NCBI GenBank assembly: GCA_016801845.1
Contig: CM028914.1
Span: 6,371,501-6,435,500, forward strand
Source of the DNA: Polydactylus sextarius
Lineage: Eukaryota > Chordata > Actinopteri > Polynemidae
Reading direction: 5' to 3'
DNA: 64,000 bases
Made by a program: the position numbers and the translations under genes. Numbering within the stretch: position 1 is the first letter of the stretch; each line of letters opens with the position of its first letter. The notes beneath the pieces are model-generated. The model was not told where the DNA came from, did no database searches, and worked only from the letters and a program-made list of their open reading frames with translations. This document shows, in pieces, positions 1-12,628 of this stretch.

Positions 1-1499
1 ACCATTATCTCAACCCAACCCATGACCACACATGTTCTCGTGATGATGGTGACAGTTAGACGTTGGTTATCAGCCTCAACAACTGGAGGCTGGATGCAAC
101 ATTTGCAGCTAATATGGTGAATAGAATTGCCTTTTTGACTTTTAGACATATGTACTGATATAGGAAATATTCTCTATGAACAAGCTAACAACAACAAAAA
201 CCACAAGGATGGTTGCACCCTAGTGGTGAAAAGGTGAAAGACCATTTAGTTTTCCAGCAGAAGTAGTTAAATTATTTATTTGTCATGGATGGTCATGCGA
301 TGTTTAGGAGGTTTAGGAGGTTGCAGTATGTGGTGCTGTTGAGTTTTATGACATACAGTAGTTCAGCAGCTGCACCACAAACCGCAGACTCCAAACTGAA
401 TCCTAAAGCCAAATTAATGCCTCAGTGGACGGTGGATATGCTTTGAATTCTTGATATATTCATGCGATACTGTGCAAGAAAATATTCTTTTGCACGATTA
501 CATTACATCACATCATGTTTTCATCCTTTCCACCCACACAAATCCCAACTTCCTATTGGAGCACTCACACGCTCTTTCTCACTCACTCTCACACACACAT
601 AAGTGAAAACTACAGCTATAACGCCTTATCATCATTCTCCTAAACCGCCTGAATCCATTTTGTGTCTTGGGTCATTGCATCACAGACTTTGACCACATTC
701 AAAACAGAATTTCATTGTTTCCCAGAACCATTTTATCCTTTATCAACCTAATTAATGTGAATTGATCATGAAACATCACTCAGTAAATCTAAACAAATGA
801 ATCATTTAAAGTCACTTATTGATTTTAAAGAGCCATAAATAGTTTTCCATTGGATGATGGTTACAACATCACGTCACTGGCGACCACCATATAAACATGT
901 TTGTGAGGTTGAACCGTGTCACCAACTGTTCACCTTGCTGAATCGTCCTTGAGTGAGACGCTGATTCCCCCCAGTTTCCTGGGCTGCTGTTCTGTAGCTG
1001 GCACTGACCTCTGGCCTCCTTTCATTTTCATCACTTTGTTTTTTTCCTCACCCATTGACAGCTACAAACCACAGAGTTGAGTGTGTGTGTGAAGCCAATC
1101 TTGTACATGTCAGTGTATGTAGACAAGAATAGTTTTTCTGAGTGATTGACAGCTGCATGGGTATTTGATAGACAGGTGGTTTTGTTCCGGTGGGTTTGTG
1201 AAACTGACTTCCCAGAGTGCACTGGGGACAGCGCCTGTATAGAAACAACAAGGCCGACAGCGAAAGCTACACAAGTTGACGCGGGGAGTGAGGGGGTCAG
1301 GCAGGGCAGGGGGTGACTCCGCCACCTCTGGACACCCACTGCTTTAACAGCAGGGTCAGAGGTCATGGCTGGAAATGGCATCACTCATCAGGCTGTCTCA
1401 TCACCGGAGGGAAGGAAAGGGAGCTTCTTTTAGTAAAGGAAAGGACACTTGTTTATTTCCACCAATTGTCTCTTAGTTTGACTTTATAATTATTTTAGT
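1..1499. other. Non-coding, nothing recognised
   Basis: No gene found on either strand. The stretch 1100-1400 is more GC-rich and unique-looking; its 117-codon minus frame matches no family I know. Confidence 0.4.
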
Positions 1500-2330
1500 C
1501 AGATAGAAGATAGAGATGTTCTGATACCTGAACTTGTATCGACTGCTGCCAAATAGCGATTGAATACTGTTGCATAAAAAAATTTAATGCTGAATACTTG
1601 GTAAGTATGTATGGATGTAATATGATGGCTATAATTGTTGTATGGTTTGCATTTTGGCATGGACCTTTCTCTAGGGAATGATTTGGCCTAAAGATCATAT
1701 CATTTTTTGGACAAATCACAGTCCCACCACCCAAGATTAGTTGCTAATATGGCTACCGTGACACGAAATCTGTCAGTTCAGCTCGAGGCTGAAGGCCCAA
1801 CTCCCAGCGTCCTGTTTTCACTATGAATTTATTCTGAAAGTCCTGACTGGAAGTTGTGATTTATGTCATTTCACCACTGGGTGCATTGTTCTGATGTACT
1901 ACGTCTATTTGTCACTATTCTTCTCCCATGATGAAGCAACCAATGAGTCTTGTTGCTTAGTTCATATTGAGTCTGAATATTTGGACAAAGTCTTTTTGAG
2001 CTGCTATATTTAAATATTTTATTTTGAATATTTAGTCCTTTCAATCCAGCTAACCCTGGCTTCTCCCACCTCGTGTCTCTTGTCCCAGTGGACGGACTGT
2101 AACACTGACACCACAGTCTTGAGTAACTGGGACAGAGCTGTGACAACACTTTCCAGCTGCAGTTAGCTGACTGTTCAGCAACCAACAACAGGCTGGTTAG
2201 CAGCAGCTCAATGTTGTCAAGTCGCTGTGTACAATAGTCATTATTGCCAATCCAGTATTTTCCAGCAGTACTGGCAAGATCAGGAATGTTGACACTGTTT
2301 TTGGTAGCACTCACTTTTCAGTTTCCTCTG
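1500..2330. repeat. Old transposon-like repeat, unclassified
   Basis: Contains agagatgttctgatacctg, gaagcaaccaatgagtcttg and a tail with caaccaacaacaggctggtt, a motif order I associate with a dispersed teleost DNA element. The 147-codon minus frame across it shows no protein family. Classification is tentative. Confidence 0.35.
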
Positions 2331-2339
2331 TATGACTAA

Positions 2340-3849
2340 TATTTCCTCCTACATTTCTTTATTCCCTTTCCCAAGCATTTAAGTGAGAGATTTCCTTTGG
2401 AAATCCCCACAGATTTCTGTCCCATTGGGATCATGAGAGAAAATCCCTTAGTTAACAGAACTGGTGTTTAAATGAGGCAGAAACCCAGTAATTCAGCCCT
2501 TAGTCACTAAAATTGTTTTAAAAGCCAAAATCTGATTAAACCTCTAATTTTGATGTCATACAACTACTATTCCATTGGTGAAACTGCTTGACTGAAGCTA
2601 ATTTGTGTAAACGGATAGTTGAAATGCTCTTCATAGTTACAGTTTAACCAAAATGTCAAAACTTTTTTTTTTTTTTTTTGTTAATATTAAAGACTGGTAA
2701 TGAATGCCTTGTAAGCTGATTTAAATCATAAATGTGTTATTTTAGACTGTGATTTGTTTGAACAAAGTCCTCATACAGGCTGCAGATACTTCAAAAATAA
2801 TATTTTTTATCATGAAATGTCTCAATACTCTGTAAAACCTAAGAAGACCTGAGTCGGCCATCTTTTTCTCTGGTAGACCTTTAGTCTACCATGTTTTACA
2901 GGTCTCAGAGTCCCAAAGCAGAGCCTGTCTAACAGTTCAGTCCATTTCAGGTCATGAGCTGTTGAGCCTGAATGGACCTTGACCACAGCATTAAGATTGA
3001 ATTAAATATTTAGATTGTAATCTAACACTGTTGATGACGCTAACTAATATATATTGATAATTTAATCCTTCTGCACTCACCCATCCCTTTACAGCGATGG
3101 CAGCAGGTAGCTCTGAGCCTCATTATTCAAGTGTTTCTTTAGTCCAGATTCTCAGACTCTCAGCATCTTGTAGGTGCGGTGGTTTGTTGTAACGGACACC
3201 TGATAAATACTATATACACCATGTGAACAATTCATGGCACTTATTTATTTACGTAGAACCACATCTATTTAATCTAGAGGTGTCAGAGGTCAGTGGCAGT
3301 AGCCAGAGAGAGCAGTTAACCTGCAGCAAGTAAATCAGCAGACAACAAGGCCAGGTCAAAACCTGGTACATGTCTGGACGGTGTTGATGACCTGGTTGAC
3401 CGTACAGTTCGTATCCCTGGTTTTAACAGGCTGCTAAAATGAAACTAGACTGATTGAGGCGCTGACAGTTCTAGTTTAGGTAAAAGTTGCCAAAGTGATC
3501 TGAAAAGTTTTTAAATCTAGCAGCTAAAGTCTTAAATTGACCAACAATTTTGCCTGTAAAAGCCCTCCATGTGGTGATGTAATGTAAATTGAAACACCAA
3601 ATTATTTTCAAAGTACAGCAGCCACATTGTCATCAGTGTTCATAAGATTGACTCTGTTGATCACTGTTGTGGTTCAGCAGGAAACGGTTACTGTCACTCA
3701 GCAGTGTGTAGTGGAACTGAACCCATGAGTTTCTGTGGATCAGCTCTCGCATATCAGAGTCCACAGTAGTGAATAATGGGTTTATTGGTAAAAGCTTGTG
3801 GAAGGAAACCATTGTACATTATGCATTATTCATTTTGTCTATCACACTT
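2340..3849. other. Non-coding, nothing recognised
   Basis: AT-rich sequence with one poly-T tract (2664-2680). No open frame, splice pattern or RNA gene could be supported. Confidence 0.4.
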
Positions 3850-4415
<566 letters not shown>

Positions 4416-5226
4416 CTGTATTCACTGCTCTGGGAAGCCATTAGTGTGACCCAGCCTTGATTACTTATTTATGAGCCCAACAGAGTAAAGTGAGGGGAGT
4501 GGAGTACCAGGGGGCCTCAATTATGAAACTGTTGTTTGACTTCACCCAGATCTCACTACAGTTGATGTTATCATTTCTAACAATGTCAGCAGAATACACA
4601 ACAACTGAGTTACGTCTGCAGTGTTTGAGAAAAGCTTTTTAGTTTTAGCTCTTTAGACTTTACCTCAAATATAAGTCAGTTAAATTTGGAATAGTTTTAT
4701 TTTATTACTATAAAATATACAGCTGTTACTACAACTGAATACTTCAGCATCAGCTTGTTCACTGATTTTATTAATTAAAATCTTGCTATTATTGGTAATT
4801 TATATTGTATTAGTTTTTTTGATGATAAAATGGGACAAAGTCTCACAAAGCACAAACTTGTTCTGTTTGGAAACTCCTTTTTATTGGTTCATCTTTAGCC
4901 AGGAGGGTAGCAGCAGCCACACCACACTGAGAGGAACAAATCAACAAAACCAAAAGACAAACAACAACAACAACATCGGTGCTCTTCATTCCCTCCAACC
5001 ACTGTAAAATAAATACGTCACTCATCAGCATCACCCCTCATGATTATTGTTACCGCTATTGTTGCAACCGTTTAAATAAATACCCATGAAGCAGTCGATG
5101 TCAGCGATGAAACAGAAAAGTGTGAAATGCATATTGTTCCATATATAATATATTCATTTTAGATATTTTTCTCTATATATTTGTTCCATATACTCTCCGT
5201 AAATTCTTTTACAACATACAAGATGC

Positions 5227-5229
<3 letters not shown>

Positions 5230-5259
<30 letters not shown>
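5230..5259. repeat. Poly-T tract, 30 bp
   Basis: Uninterrupted run of 30 T. Confidence 0.95.
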
Positions 5260-5260
<1 letters not shown>

Positions 5261-8200
5261 TACCAAAAGCGATGCTTGCTAAGACACAAGAGGAGACGAG
5301 TTGTGGTTACGGTGGCAGCCTGCACGCTTACAGTATCAGACCGGTTACCAACGTGAGCTCCGGTCAGTCCTGAGGGAGGAATGTGGGGAAAATGGAAAAA
5401 TGTCAAAGATTTCAATGTGGGGAGGGTTTGATTTTTTTTCTCTTTCTGTCTTTCTTTCTTTTTTTACATACAGATACATAAAGTGTGGTCAGAGGCAGAG
5501 GCGAGCTACAAAACTTCAACGCCAACAAACGACTGCCATCATAACCAGTGTGGTTGAGATGGCAGTCACTCATAGATTAAAATTACAAGCCCTTTATTTC
5601 CCTGAAATCATACTAAGGTACATGATATTTTTCTTATATTAATTGATGCCAAATGCTACTTTTTGCTGCCATCATGTAGCAAACCGTCTCCTCTATCAGT
5701 TCTCCTAACAGTTTTCAACCATGTTGTTCTTAAAATGCAAAGAAGCGCTTTTGATAAACTAGCAAAAACTTAGCATTTGCTTATGCTTTATAAGATCATT
5801 AAAAAAAAGACATATGAGGCCTATACAATTCAAAGCAAGTTCTGATGGTGAGAAAAAGTAGATTTGTCTTGTGACCCACAATGCACTGCTTTGGATCACT
5901 CTTTGTGTATCTGTAGTAACCCAAAAGAAAAAAAACTTTTCATACTTGGTTACGGTTGAATCTGCGGCTGTAAATATTTTTTTTTTTTTTTTTTTAATTG
6001 AACACCAAACACATATGTATTAATTAAAACAAGACAAAAAAATGCAACAGTTTCCTCTCAAGCATCATTCACCTGAGACGCAAAAATAATCCGGGTGCAA
6101 ATAAATGTTCCTCGTCGTCTCCACAAGCACCGAGATCTGAAGACTGAAGTCATCCAATCAATGTAGAGGAGACGGTGTGTGCATCTGTTTCAAACCAATC
6201 TGAGGCCACATCCACAATAATGAGGTTTAACTTGAAAACATTTTTTTCATTCAGAAAAAAAAAATCCCATCCACACTGTTTTCAAACACTGTAAAAATCA
6301 AATAGTATATTTTACAATTAATTAAAGACGTGCAGATGGTGTTTGGTTGGTCTGCACATGGCCACTGACTGTTTTAAAGCTTTGTTTATCATTCACTAGA
6401 ACATGCATGCAGGATAATGTGCCAGCGACTTATCATAATAATGGCTGTCATGACAGACAGGCGTACTTCAGCGGTTTCAGTTTTTTTTTTTTTGTTTTGT
6501 TTTTGTTTTTGTTTTTTTTAAGTGGAAGTATTTCTTTCACTTGCTCTGGTTTTAGTGATTGAAAATGTGGATGGAAAAAAAAGTTTTCAAATTCATCAGC
6601 ATTAATGTGGATTTAATGTCTGTCTGGCGTTAACAGGTTTCAGTTACATAGATCATGATTTTTGATTGCCGATACTTCTAATAATGAATTGGAGTAATTA
6701 TAAAGTCAAATGGACAATGTTGCAACATTTAAAAAACTAAATAAAGCCATATTTAAATTGAGCGTCTCCTCCTCAGTTACCAACCCATCTCAAAGTGAAA
6801 CCAGTGATGAGTTCAGAAACATTTGGGGCAAAGTTTGTACTTTTACTGGGAAAAATAACATTAATAACTTAAATATCTGTGAATGTATTGTTTGTTGTTT
6901 TATACTGTATGCTGTTAAATCTGCACCACTGCTTCATAAGCTTTAAAGGTGCTACGTACGTGTAAATCTTCCTTGCCACCAAATGTGGTTTCTTTCACCC
7001 GTCATGAATGGTGGTGGTGATGGACACTGTCCAAGAGCTTCAGCCGTTGTTGCATTTTCCAAGATAAGAAGTTATAGTACATCTTCTAAACTGCGCTACT
7101 TCTTTCTGTTACATTCTAGAACAGGAAATGATCTGGAATACACTAATGGCACTTGCAGGCCCAGATTCAAACCATCCATATCCTTGTGTTTACATGAGGG
7201 AGATGGGGAATGGATTGATGTTCTTGTTCAACATTTCTCATTGGATTTACCCCAAAAGTTCCTGAATTGATCACAAGTGGACGGTAAATAAGTAAAATGT
7301 TCACTATAATGGAAAAAAGCCATAACAGTAATAATATTAATTAATAATATCAATCTCATAGGAACAAAATAAAGCAGAATAAAAATAGTTATACAGTTTA
7401 TGGCCGGTATTTACATATAAAAATATAGCAAAGTAACTTTTAACAAATCAGGTCTGTGTGTGTGTCTGTGCTTATGTGATGCATCCTGATGCGCACACAC
7501 ACATACACATACACACACAAAAGCTCATATGCATCCAAACATCAAAATACACAAGCCAACACATACACACACGCACACGCCTGACTTTTCTTTTTTGAAG
7601 CCTTCCTCCTCAGCAGAACCGTGCACAGTTGTTACCTGAATAAGTTCAGTAGAAGCAATTCAAACACACACACACACACACACACACTTCATTTGGTCAA
7701 GTCCAGTCTCCATCAACATCCTCCCCATCCTATTTTTCTTCTCTTCATCCAACCTCTCTCCTTTATCCCTCCCACCTTCCCTCTCTCCTTCCCATCAGCT
7801 GTCCATCTGCCAAACACCACACCACAACTCCTCTCATCCTGTCCCCTTCTCTTCCCCTCCCTCCCACACTCCATTCTTCTGCGGCCCATTAAGAGCTATC
7901 ATGAAGCTAATTGCCTGTTTGATCAACTCTCTGCGGACCGGAGAGCTGGAGGCTTTTAGCCCTCTGAGCGTAAGAGGAGAGACGGATGAGGCAGGAGGGG
8001 ATATATGGGTGTGTATGTGTGTGTGGGAATAATACGCCTTGTGTTGGCCAGTGGCTTAACTCAAAATCTCAGTTCCCCAAAACCACTGGGTTACCAGGAA
8101 GTCCAGCAGTCCTGAGACCAGGTTTCGATTAGTCATAAATGCTGCGGAAACAGAGTTTCATGCTGCACAGCAGTACTAGCGGATGGCCTGAGTGGGAGCG

Positions 8201-8833
8201 AGATGTTGAGATGATTCACAGAAACAGAACATTTGATTTAAGAATGGAAGAGAGTATTAAGTGGGCTAGAGGAAGAGAAGGAAAAAGGGATGGAGGTGGG
8301 GGGTAGGGGCAGGGAGCAAGCGCAGCAGGGAGGTCGGTCAGAGGAGGGGAGGTTGGCGACAGACTGACTTCAGGAGGAAACCCGACCAGACCCCCTGAGC
8401 TCCACTGAAGCGGCATGGCTAAAAATAAGACAAGGGAGGCTTCTTCTGCTGACAAAACAACATACACACAGGCTCTACATACACAGGTTGTTGTACAGTA
8501 GGAGGACACACACACAGACACACTCACACGCTGCCTAGTCACAATGGATGCACCCTCCCTCCAGTTAAATAATCCCCATTCAGCTTTTGGCTGCTGAGGA
8601 AAACTTTGTCCATCTGCCTCACAGTGCTATTCCTTTACAAATGAGCTTAATAGCATTGAGTATCACACAGTTCGTACAGTGCCTGGTCCCTTTTTTGGTG
8701 TCATATGGCTGTTACAAGCGTCTTTGTTCTCACGTTATGCCTTGGTGCTTTGCTCTGAGTCCCAGCAATGCAACATCAGCTTCTGCATTCATTCATCTTT
8801 AGTCTTTTGCAGTCCAAGTCCTCAATTTCCTCT

Positions 8834-8989
8834 GATTCTTTATTGCCACATGCGCCTTTTCTTCCAGATTTGGTCCATCGCCTGTTTCTGTGCATTCCCT
8901 TTGCAGAGTTTGATTCTCCATGACCACATATGTATTTTCTTCCCAATTTGGTCCATCACCTGTCTCTGTGCATCCCCTTTTCAGAGTCT
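8834..8989. repeat. Two-copy tandem duplication, period 78 bp
   Basis: Copy 1 (8834-8911) and copy 2 (8912-8989) share GATTCT at the start, TTGGTCCATC in the middle and TCTGTGCAT near the end, with scattered substitutions. They lie directly adjacent without a spacer, within the probable spry3 3' UTR. Copy 1 contains the nearer candidate polyadenylation hexamer (TTTATT at 8839-8844 on plus); copy 2 has lost it. Confidence 0.8.
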
Positions 8990-9403
8990 GAGTGAAGAAC
9001 AGGGTTCAACAATAAATAAATAGATTTCAAGATGCCCAGACTGCGCCACCAAATTCAAAGAGGTGATTTCTGTGTCGAAGTCTCAGTTAAGGTTGAAGGG
9101 CAGTCCAGCAAAGTACGACAGCTTCTTCTTTCAGGTTGAGTTTTTTTGTTTGTTTGTAGGCATGAAATCTCCAACATGAACAGGCACAGTAAAGCTTTGG
9201 TCCCTCCTGAGCTGGAGAAGTAAATTCAAGGTACATTAGGTGAACAACACTTTGTGGTTGGTTGGTTGGCTTATCATATGTAGGTAGGAGGGTCACAATG
9301 GCATTGTGGTCACAATGTCAGCTGTGGCACTGTTGTTTGGCGACAGTGTTGCTTTGGCCACGGCTGAGAGGAAATGGATTTACTTTGCTCCTTTCCAAAC
9401 CTG

Positions 9404-10306
9404 TCATAACGGTTTCTCCAGAGCTTTGCTGCGAGGCATGGTCGAGTGACCGGGGTTCGGGTTGGAGGCGGAAATCTTGCGGCACACAGTGTTGGTGTTG
9501 CTGCACCTGCAGCCAGGGCGCATGGCCCGATCATGGGCACGCTGGCACAGGGCAAGGCACAGCCTGGCAGGAGGGTAGCAGCAGAGGCAGGGCAGGAAGA
9601 GCGTCAGCAGCCCCATCGTGCCCCAGCGGGCACAGGCGTGGGCCGGGGCACAGGAACATGGCCGGTCGGCGCAGTTATCCTCATCATCCTGGGCAGAGCA
9701 GTGATAGAATAAGCCTTTAACGCAGCACAAGCAGGTGCCATATTCCACAGCACACTCTGCAGAGCACAGGCAGCGCTGTCCACAGGCCCAGCAGGATGGC
9801 AGACGGCGGGGGGTGCAGCACTCTTGGCACTTGCAACGACCACACTGCTCGCAGATGAACTGATGATAGCCCAGCTCAGCGTCATCCTCTGTCAAGCTTT
9901 TACCAAAGGAAACATCAGGCTTGAGTTCTCCTTTAGGTTGAGAATGGATGACTGGACCCAGCCCAGAAAGAGATGGTGTCAAACCTGCCAGAAGACGCTG
10001 GTCTGACGTGGCACTGGTCCGAGACATAGAAGAGCTTATGGTACTGGATCGGCTCAGGTGGGACAGGTGAGTGTGCTGCTGCTGACTTTGGCTACGGGGC
10101 AGGGGAGGGTGAAAGCTGTGGGACTGGGTATGATGGGTATATAATCCATGAGGGTAACGGTCATCTTGGGCATAAAAAAATCCAGTCTGGGATGCCAGTT
10201 CCAGCGCTACGGGCCTTTCCACATAGTCATTGTTGGCCCGAATGGCACGTATCTGGTCGAGCGACAGCACTGGGACCTGCTGGAGGTCCAGTCCTTCCAG
10301 CTCCAT
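9404..10306 (-). CDS. spry3: Sprouty homolog 3 (RTK/MAPK signalling antagonist)
   Basis: Encodes 300 residues in one exon; human SPRY3 is of similar length (about 288). Seen: an N-terminal block with the Cbl/SH2-type docking motif NDYVERP (residues 26-32, Tyr28), a Ser-rich stretch (about 82-101, with SDQRLL following), and a Cys-rich Sprouty domain (about 152-275) containing FICEQCGRCKC, CSAECAVEYGTCLCCVKG, FYHCS and RPGCRC. The sequence CCVKGLFYHCS followed by DDEDNCAD, and the ending NTVCRKIS, fit SPRY3 better than SPRY1, 2 or 4. Known family role: membrane-associated, feedback-induced inhibitor of FGF and other RTK signalling to Ras-MAPK. Start: ATG at 10306-10304 has a strong context (A at -3, G at +4) and aligns with the human start. 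The reading frame continues upstream to a GTG at 10390 but meets an in-frame TGA inside the same exon, so the upstream extension is not the start. Confidence 0.96.
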   Translation of the reverse strand: MELEGLDLQQVPVLSLDQIRAIRANNDYVERPVALELASQTGFFYAQDDRYPHGLYTHHTQSHSFHPPLPRSQSQQQHTHLSHLSRSSTISSSMSRTSATSDQRLLAGLTPSLSGLGPVIHSQPKGELKPDVSFGKSLTEDDAELGYHQFICEQCGRCKCQECCTPRRLPSCWACGQRCLCSAECAVEYGTCLCCVKGLFYHCSAQDDEDNCADRPCSCAPAHACARWGTMGLLTLFLPCLCCYPPARLCLALCQRAHDRAMRPGCRCSNTNTVCRKISASNPNPGHSTMPRSKALEKPL

Positions 10307-10307
10307 C

Positions 10308-10397
10308 CTAGAGGAATGAGCAGGGTGAGCCAGGCCAGGTGGAGCCGGGGCTGCAGGCCGGGGCTGGGGCACGGTGCTCCAACCGTTCACGGCACAT
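10308..10397 (-). promoter_or_regulatory. uORF in the spry3 5' UTR, abutting the main ATG
   Basis: An ATG at 10397-10395 opens a 29-codon frame that ends in TAG at 10310-10308, a single base before the spry3 ATG at 10306. It lies downstream of the exon acceptor, so any transcript using that acceptor carries it. Its start context is weak (C at -3). The arrangement suggests leaky scanning or reinitiation control. Function is inferred. Confidence 0.55.
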
Positions 10398-10406
10398 CAG
10401 ATAAAC

Positions 10407-10424
10407 CTGAAAACACACACAAGA
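10407..10424 (-). other. spry3: 3' splice site of the spry3 coding exon
   Basis: On the minus strand a T/G-rich tract (cttgtgtgtgttttcag) ends in AG at 10408-10407, so the exon starts at 10406. Sprouty genes typically carry the whole coding region in one exon preceded by non-coding 5' exons, which fits this layout. Confidence 0.6.
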
Positions 10425-12600
10425 AGGAAGTGACAGTTGTTAGTGATGAATGTTAAATTTAATTTTCAGCAGTTCAATCATCAAAATTCAAATGCTACTA
10501 TATCTAATGCCAACAAAAGAACATGGGTTAGGTTTTTTTTTTTTTGACCCCAAATTCTCTCTGTTAGTGTATGCCACAAACATAAAAAATCTGATATTAG
10601 TTAGACCCTATTAGATACTAATCTAATATTCTGTAGCCTGATAATGACAAAATATCTGAGAACCATTGGGTGTGGTCTTTGATGTTTGGCACTGGGACAT
10701 TGGCAGCAAATTTTGTGTCCTAAAGCTCGTGGGGTGGCTTGTTCAGATGGGTAGTTTGGAAGTCGGGTGAACAGCTTGAACACTTTGTCATGTCCTTTGA
10801 GTCAGTTTCGCATTTGTGGTGTTGACGTTGTGGGGTTGTCCCATTTGGGGCCTTTGCTGTGGTTGGCAAGTGCCATTGCCACGAGGAAACATATTTGGTC
10901 TTCATCAGTGTTTAGTTGACTGGTGTGTGTCAAAGTAACTTACAGAAGACTACCAGGACCTGAGGTTTCCTGGCAGAATTGTAACAAGATGTTCAGTGTT
11001 ATTTACTTCATGTGTCAGTGGGTAATGAGTAATTACACTCCACTACAAATGGATCAACAACCAATAGCAACCTGTAAAGGATTTACATAAGAATACCGGC
11101 CCGTTTGGCCACATCACAATTGTTTAAATCCCTAAATTCAGTATTGTAGACAAATAAGTAAAAAATGTACTGAACTGTTCAAACTGCAGGAAACCAAAGG
11201 AGGAAATCATCATCACAATCATCCTGCCTGTAGAGTGATTGACAGAAGGTCAAAAACTTGATAGACTCGACACGTATTATAATAATGAATCATCACTGTG
11301 TGTCAACAATTCTACATAATTATAGTTGTTTTGTGCAAGAAAATCATTTAATGTTTCCTAAAAGGCAAAGAAAAAAAGGTTAAACTTGTCTCCGTTACTA
11401 GTAGAGAGGAGACGTTGCTTTGCCCACAGAAAACAGTAGCCTGCTTATTTTTTTCCAAATATTTAAGCCGCACTTAATCAAAGATGGATTTTGGCAGGAG
11501 AGCTTCCCACTCTACCATCAGCCATGTCATCATGACTGCTGAGGTTCTCTGCCACTCTGGCTAATGCTATTATTAGCCTGCCAGAGCCAGAGAGATACAA
11601 CCATGAGGTCCACACTGTAATTTAGCATCTGTGGAGCCCAGCTGCTGCCACCGCAGAGGAGACCCACCTGCAGACAGAGAAGCTGGCAATGCAACAGAGC
11701 CATCACAGATAATACAAAGAAAAAACAAAGTTGCATTTTTAACTAGAAAGTGGGTTTTGTTCATGAGTTAACAGATGTGTTTCCTGTGAAGAGGCCAGAG
11801 TCTTTAGTTAACTTTCTTAGACTTTACAAGCCTGTGCAAGTCCCGATGGAAAAAAAAAAAAAATCTCACTCGGAAGTAGCCTTGTTTTAGAAAACCACCT
11901 GATAAATATAAAGTACATATAGTTTTTTGGCTTGTGGTTCCAACTGAGCAGCAGCCACAGCTAAAAGCTGAAACTGGTGAAAAGAAGCTTTATGGTGCAG
12001 TTTCTTCAACAGTCAGAAATATCTGCCTGTAAAAAGTCTAAAAAGTGAGCCCAAGCTCTGCTGATCTCCACTGATGAACCTGCTGCCGAAACCGCACAGA
12101 TATGATATCTCTGAAACCTTGGGGCTTTGAAACCAAATGTGTCTCTATGGTTACAGGAAGAAAAACACAAACTGATCCTTTTAACTAAATCTGGTTTTCT
12201 GACTTCCTGTAAGTGGCAAAAGATGAGCAGTAAAATCAATCTACAATCCTTTTAGAAAATAATCAGCACTGCATCTGTTCCCCCCCCCCTGTAGTTTCTG
12301 ATTCAAAGTTAAATTATTATTTCCAGACTTTTGAAATGACTCAAACTGAACATAAATTTTGGAAAAGAGATAAATGTTTTAACTCTGTGATTTTTGGCTA
12401 CAAGTAGTTACAGTATAATCCCTATGACTACTTTCAAGTTGTATAAACATAATTTGTTCTCTGCAGAAGTTAGTAAAACCCTGTCTCCTATCAAGTTATT
12501 TTTATATAGAAGTTTTTGATCGATTACAGTGCTACATTAATCAGTTGCCAAGTTTACAGCTGTCACACCAGATACTCAAGTTCATATCCACAGTCCTGTC

Positions 12601-12628
12601 AGTCGTTTGGTTTGGTTTGGTTTGGGTT
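12601..12628. repeat. (GTTTG)n short tandem repeat
   Basis: Four tandem ttggt/tttgg units. Confidence 0.7.

Larger units (their letters stand above)
4850..9403 (-). other. spry3: Probable spry3 3' UTR and downstream region
   Basis: No coding gene is visible here. On the minus strand AATAAA hexamers occur at 8844-8839 (about 560 bases after the stop) and at 4885-4880. The latter is followed by a GU-rich stretch typical of a cleavage site, so the 3' UTR may be short or about 4.5 kb. The interval contains a 78-base tandem duplication, (CA)n-rich stretches (about 7490-7690), a C/T-rich tract (7690-7880) and poly-T runs. The 3' end cannot be fixed from sequence alone. Confidence 0.4.

Noticed and set aside
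1871..2314. 147-codon minus-strand frame
   Set aside because: No recognisable family; it overlaps a repeat-like block and lacks splice or promoter context.
9262..9720. 152-codon plus-strand frame and other frames opposite spry3
   Set aside because: Antisense shadows of the Cys-rich Sprouty exon; no protein family resemblance.
10307..10390. N-terminal extension of spry3 from a GTG at 10390 (28 extra residues)
   Set aside because: The codon is GTG, an in-frame TGA lies upstream within the same exon, and the family start aligns with the ATG at 10306.
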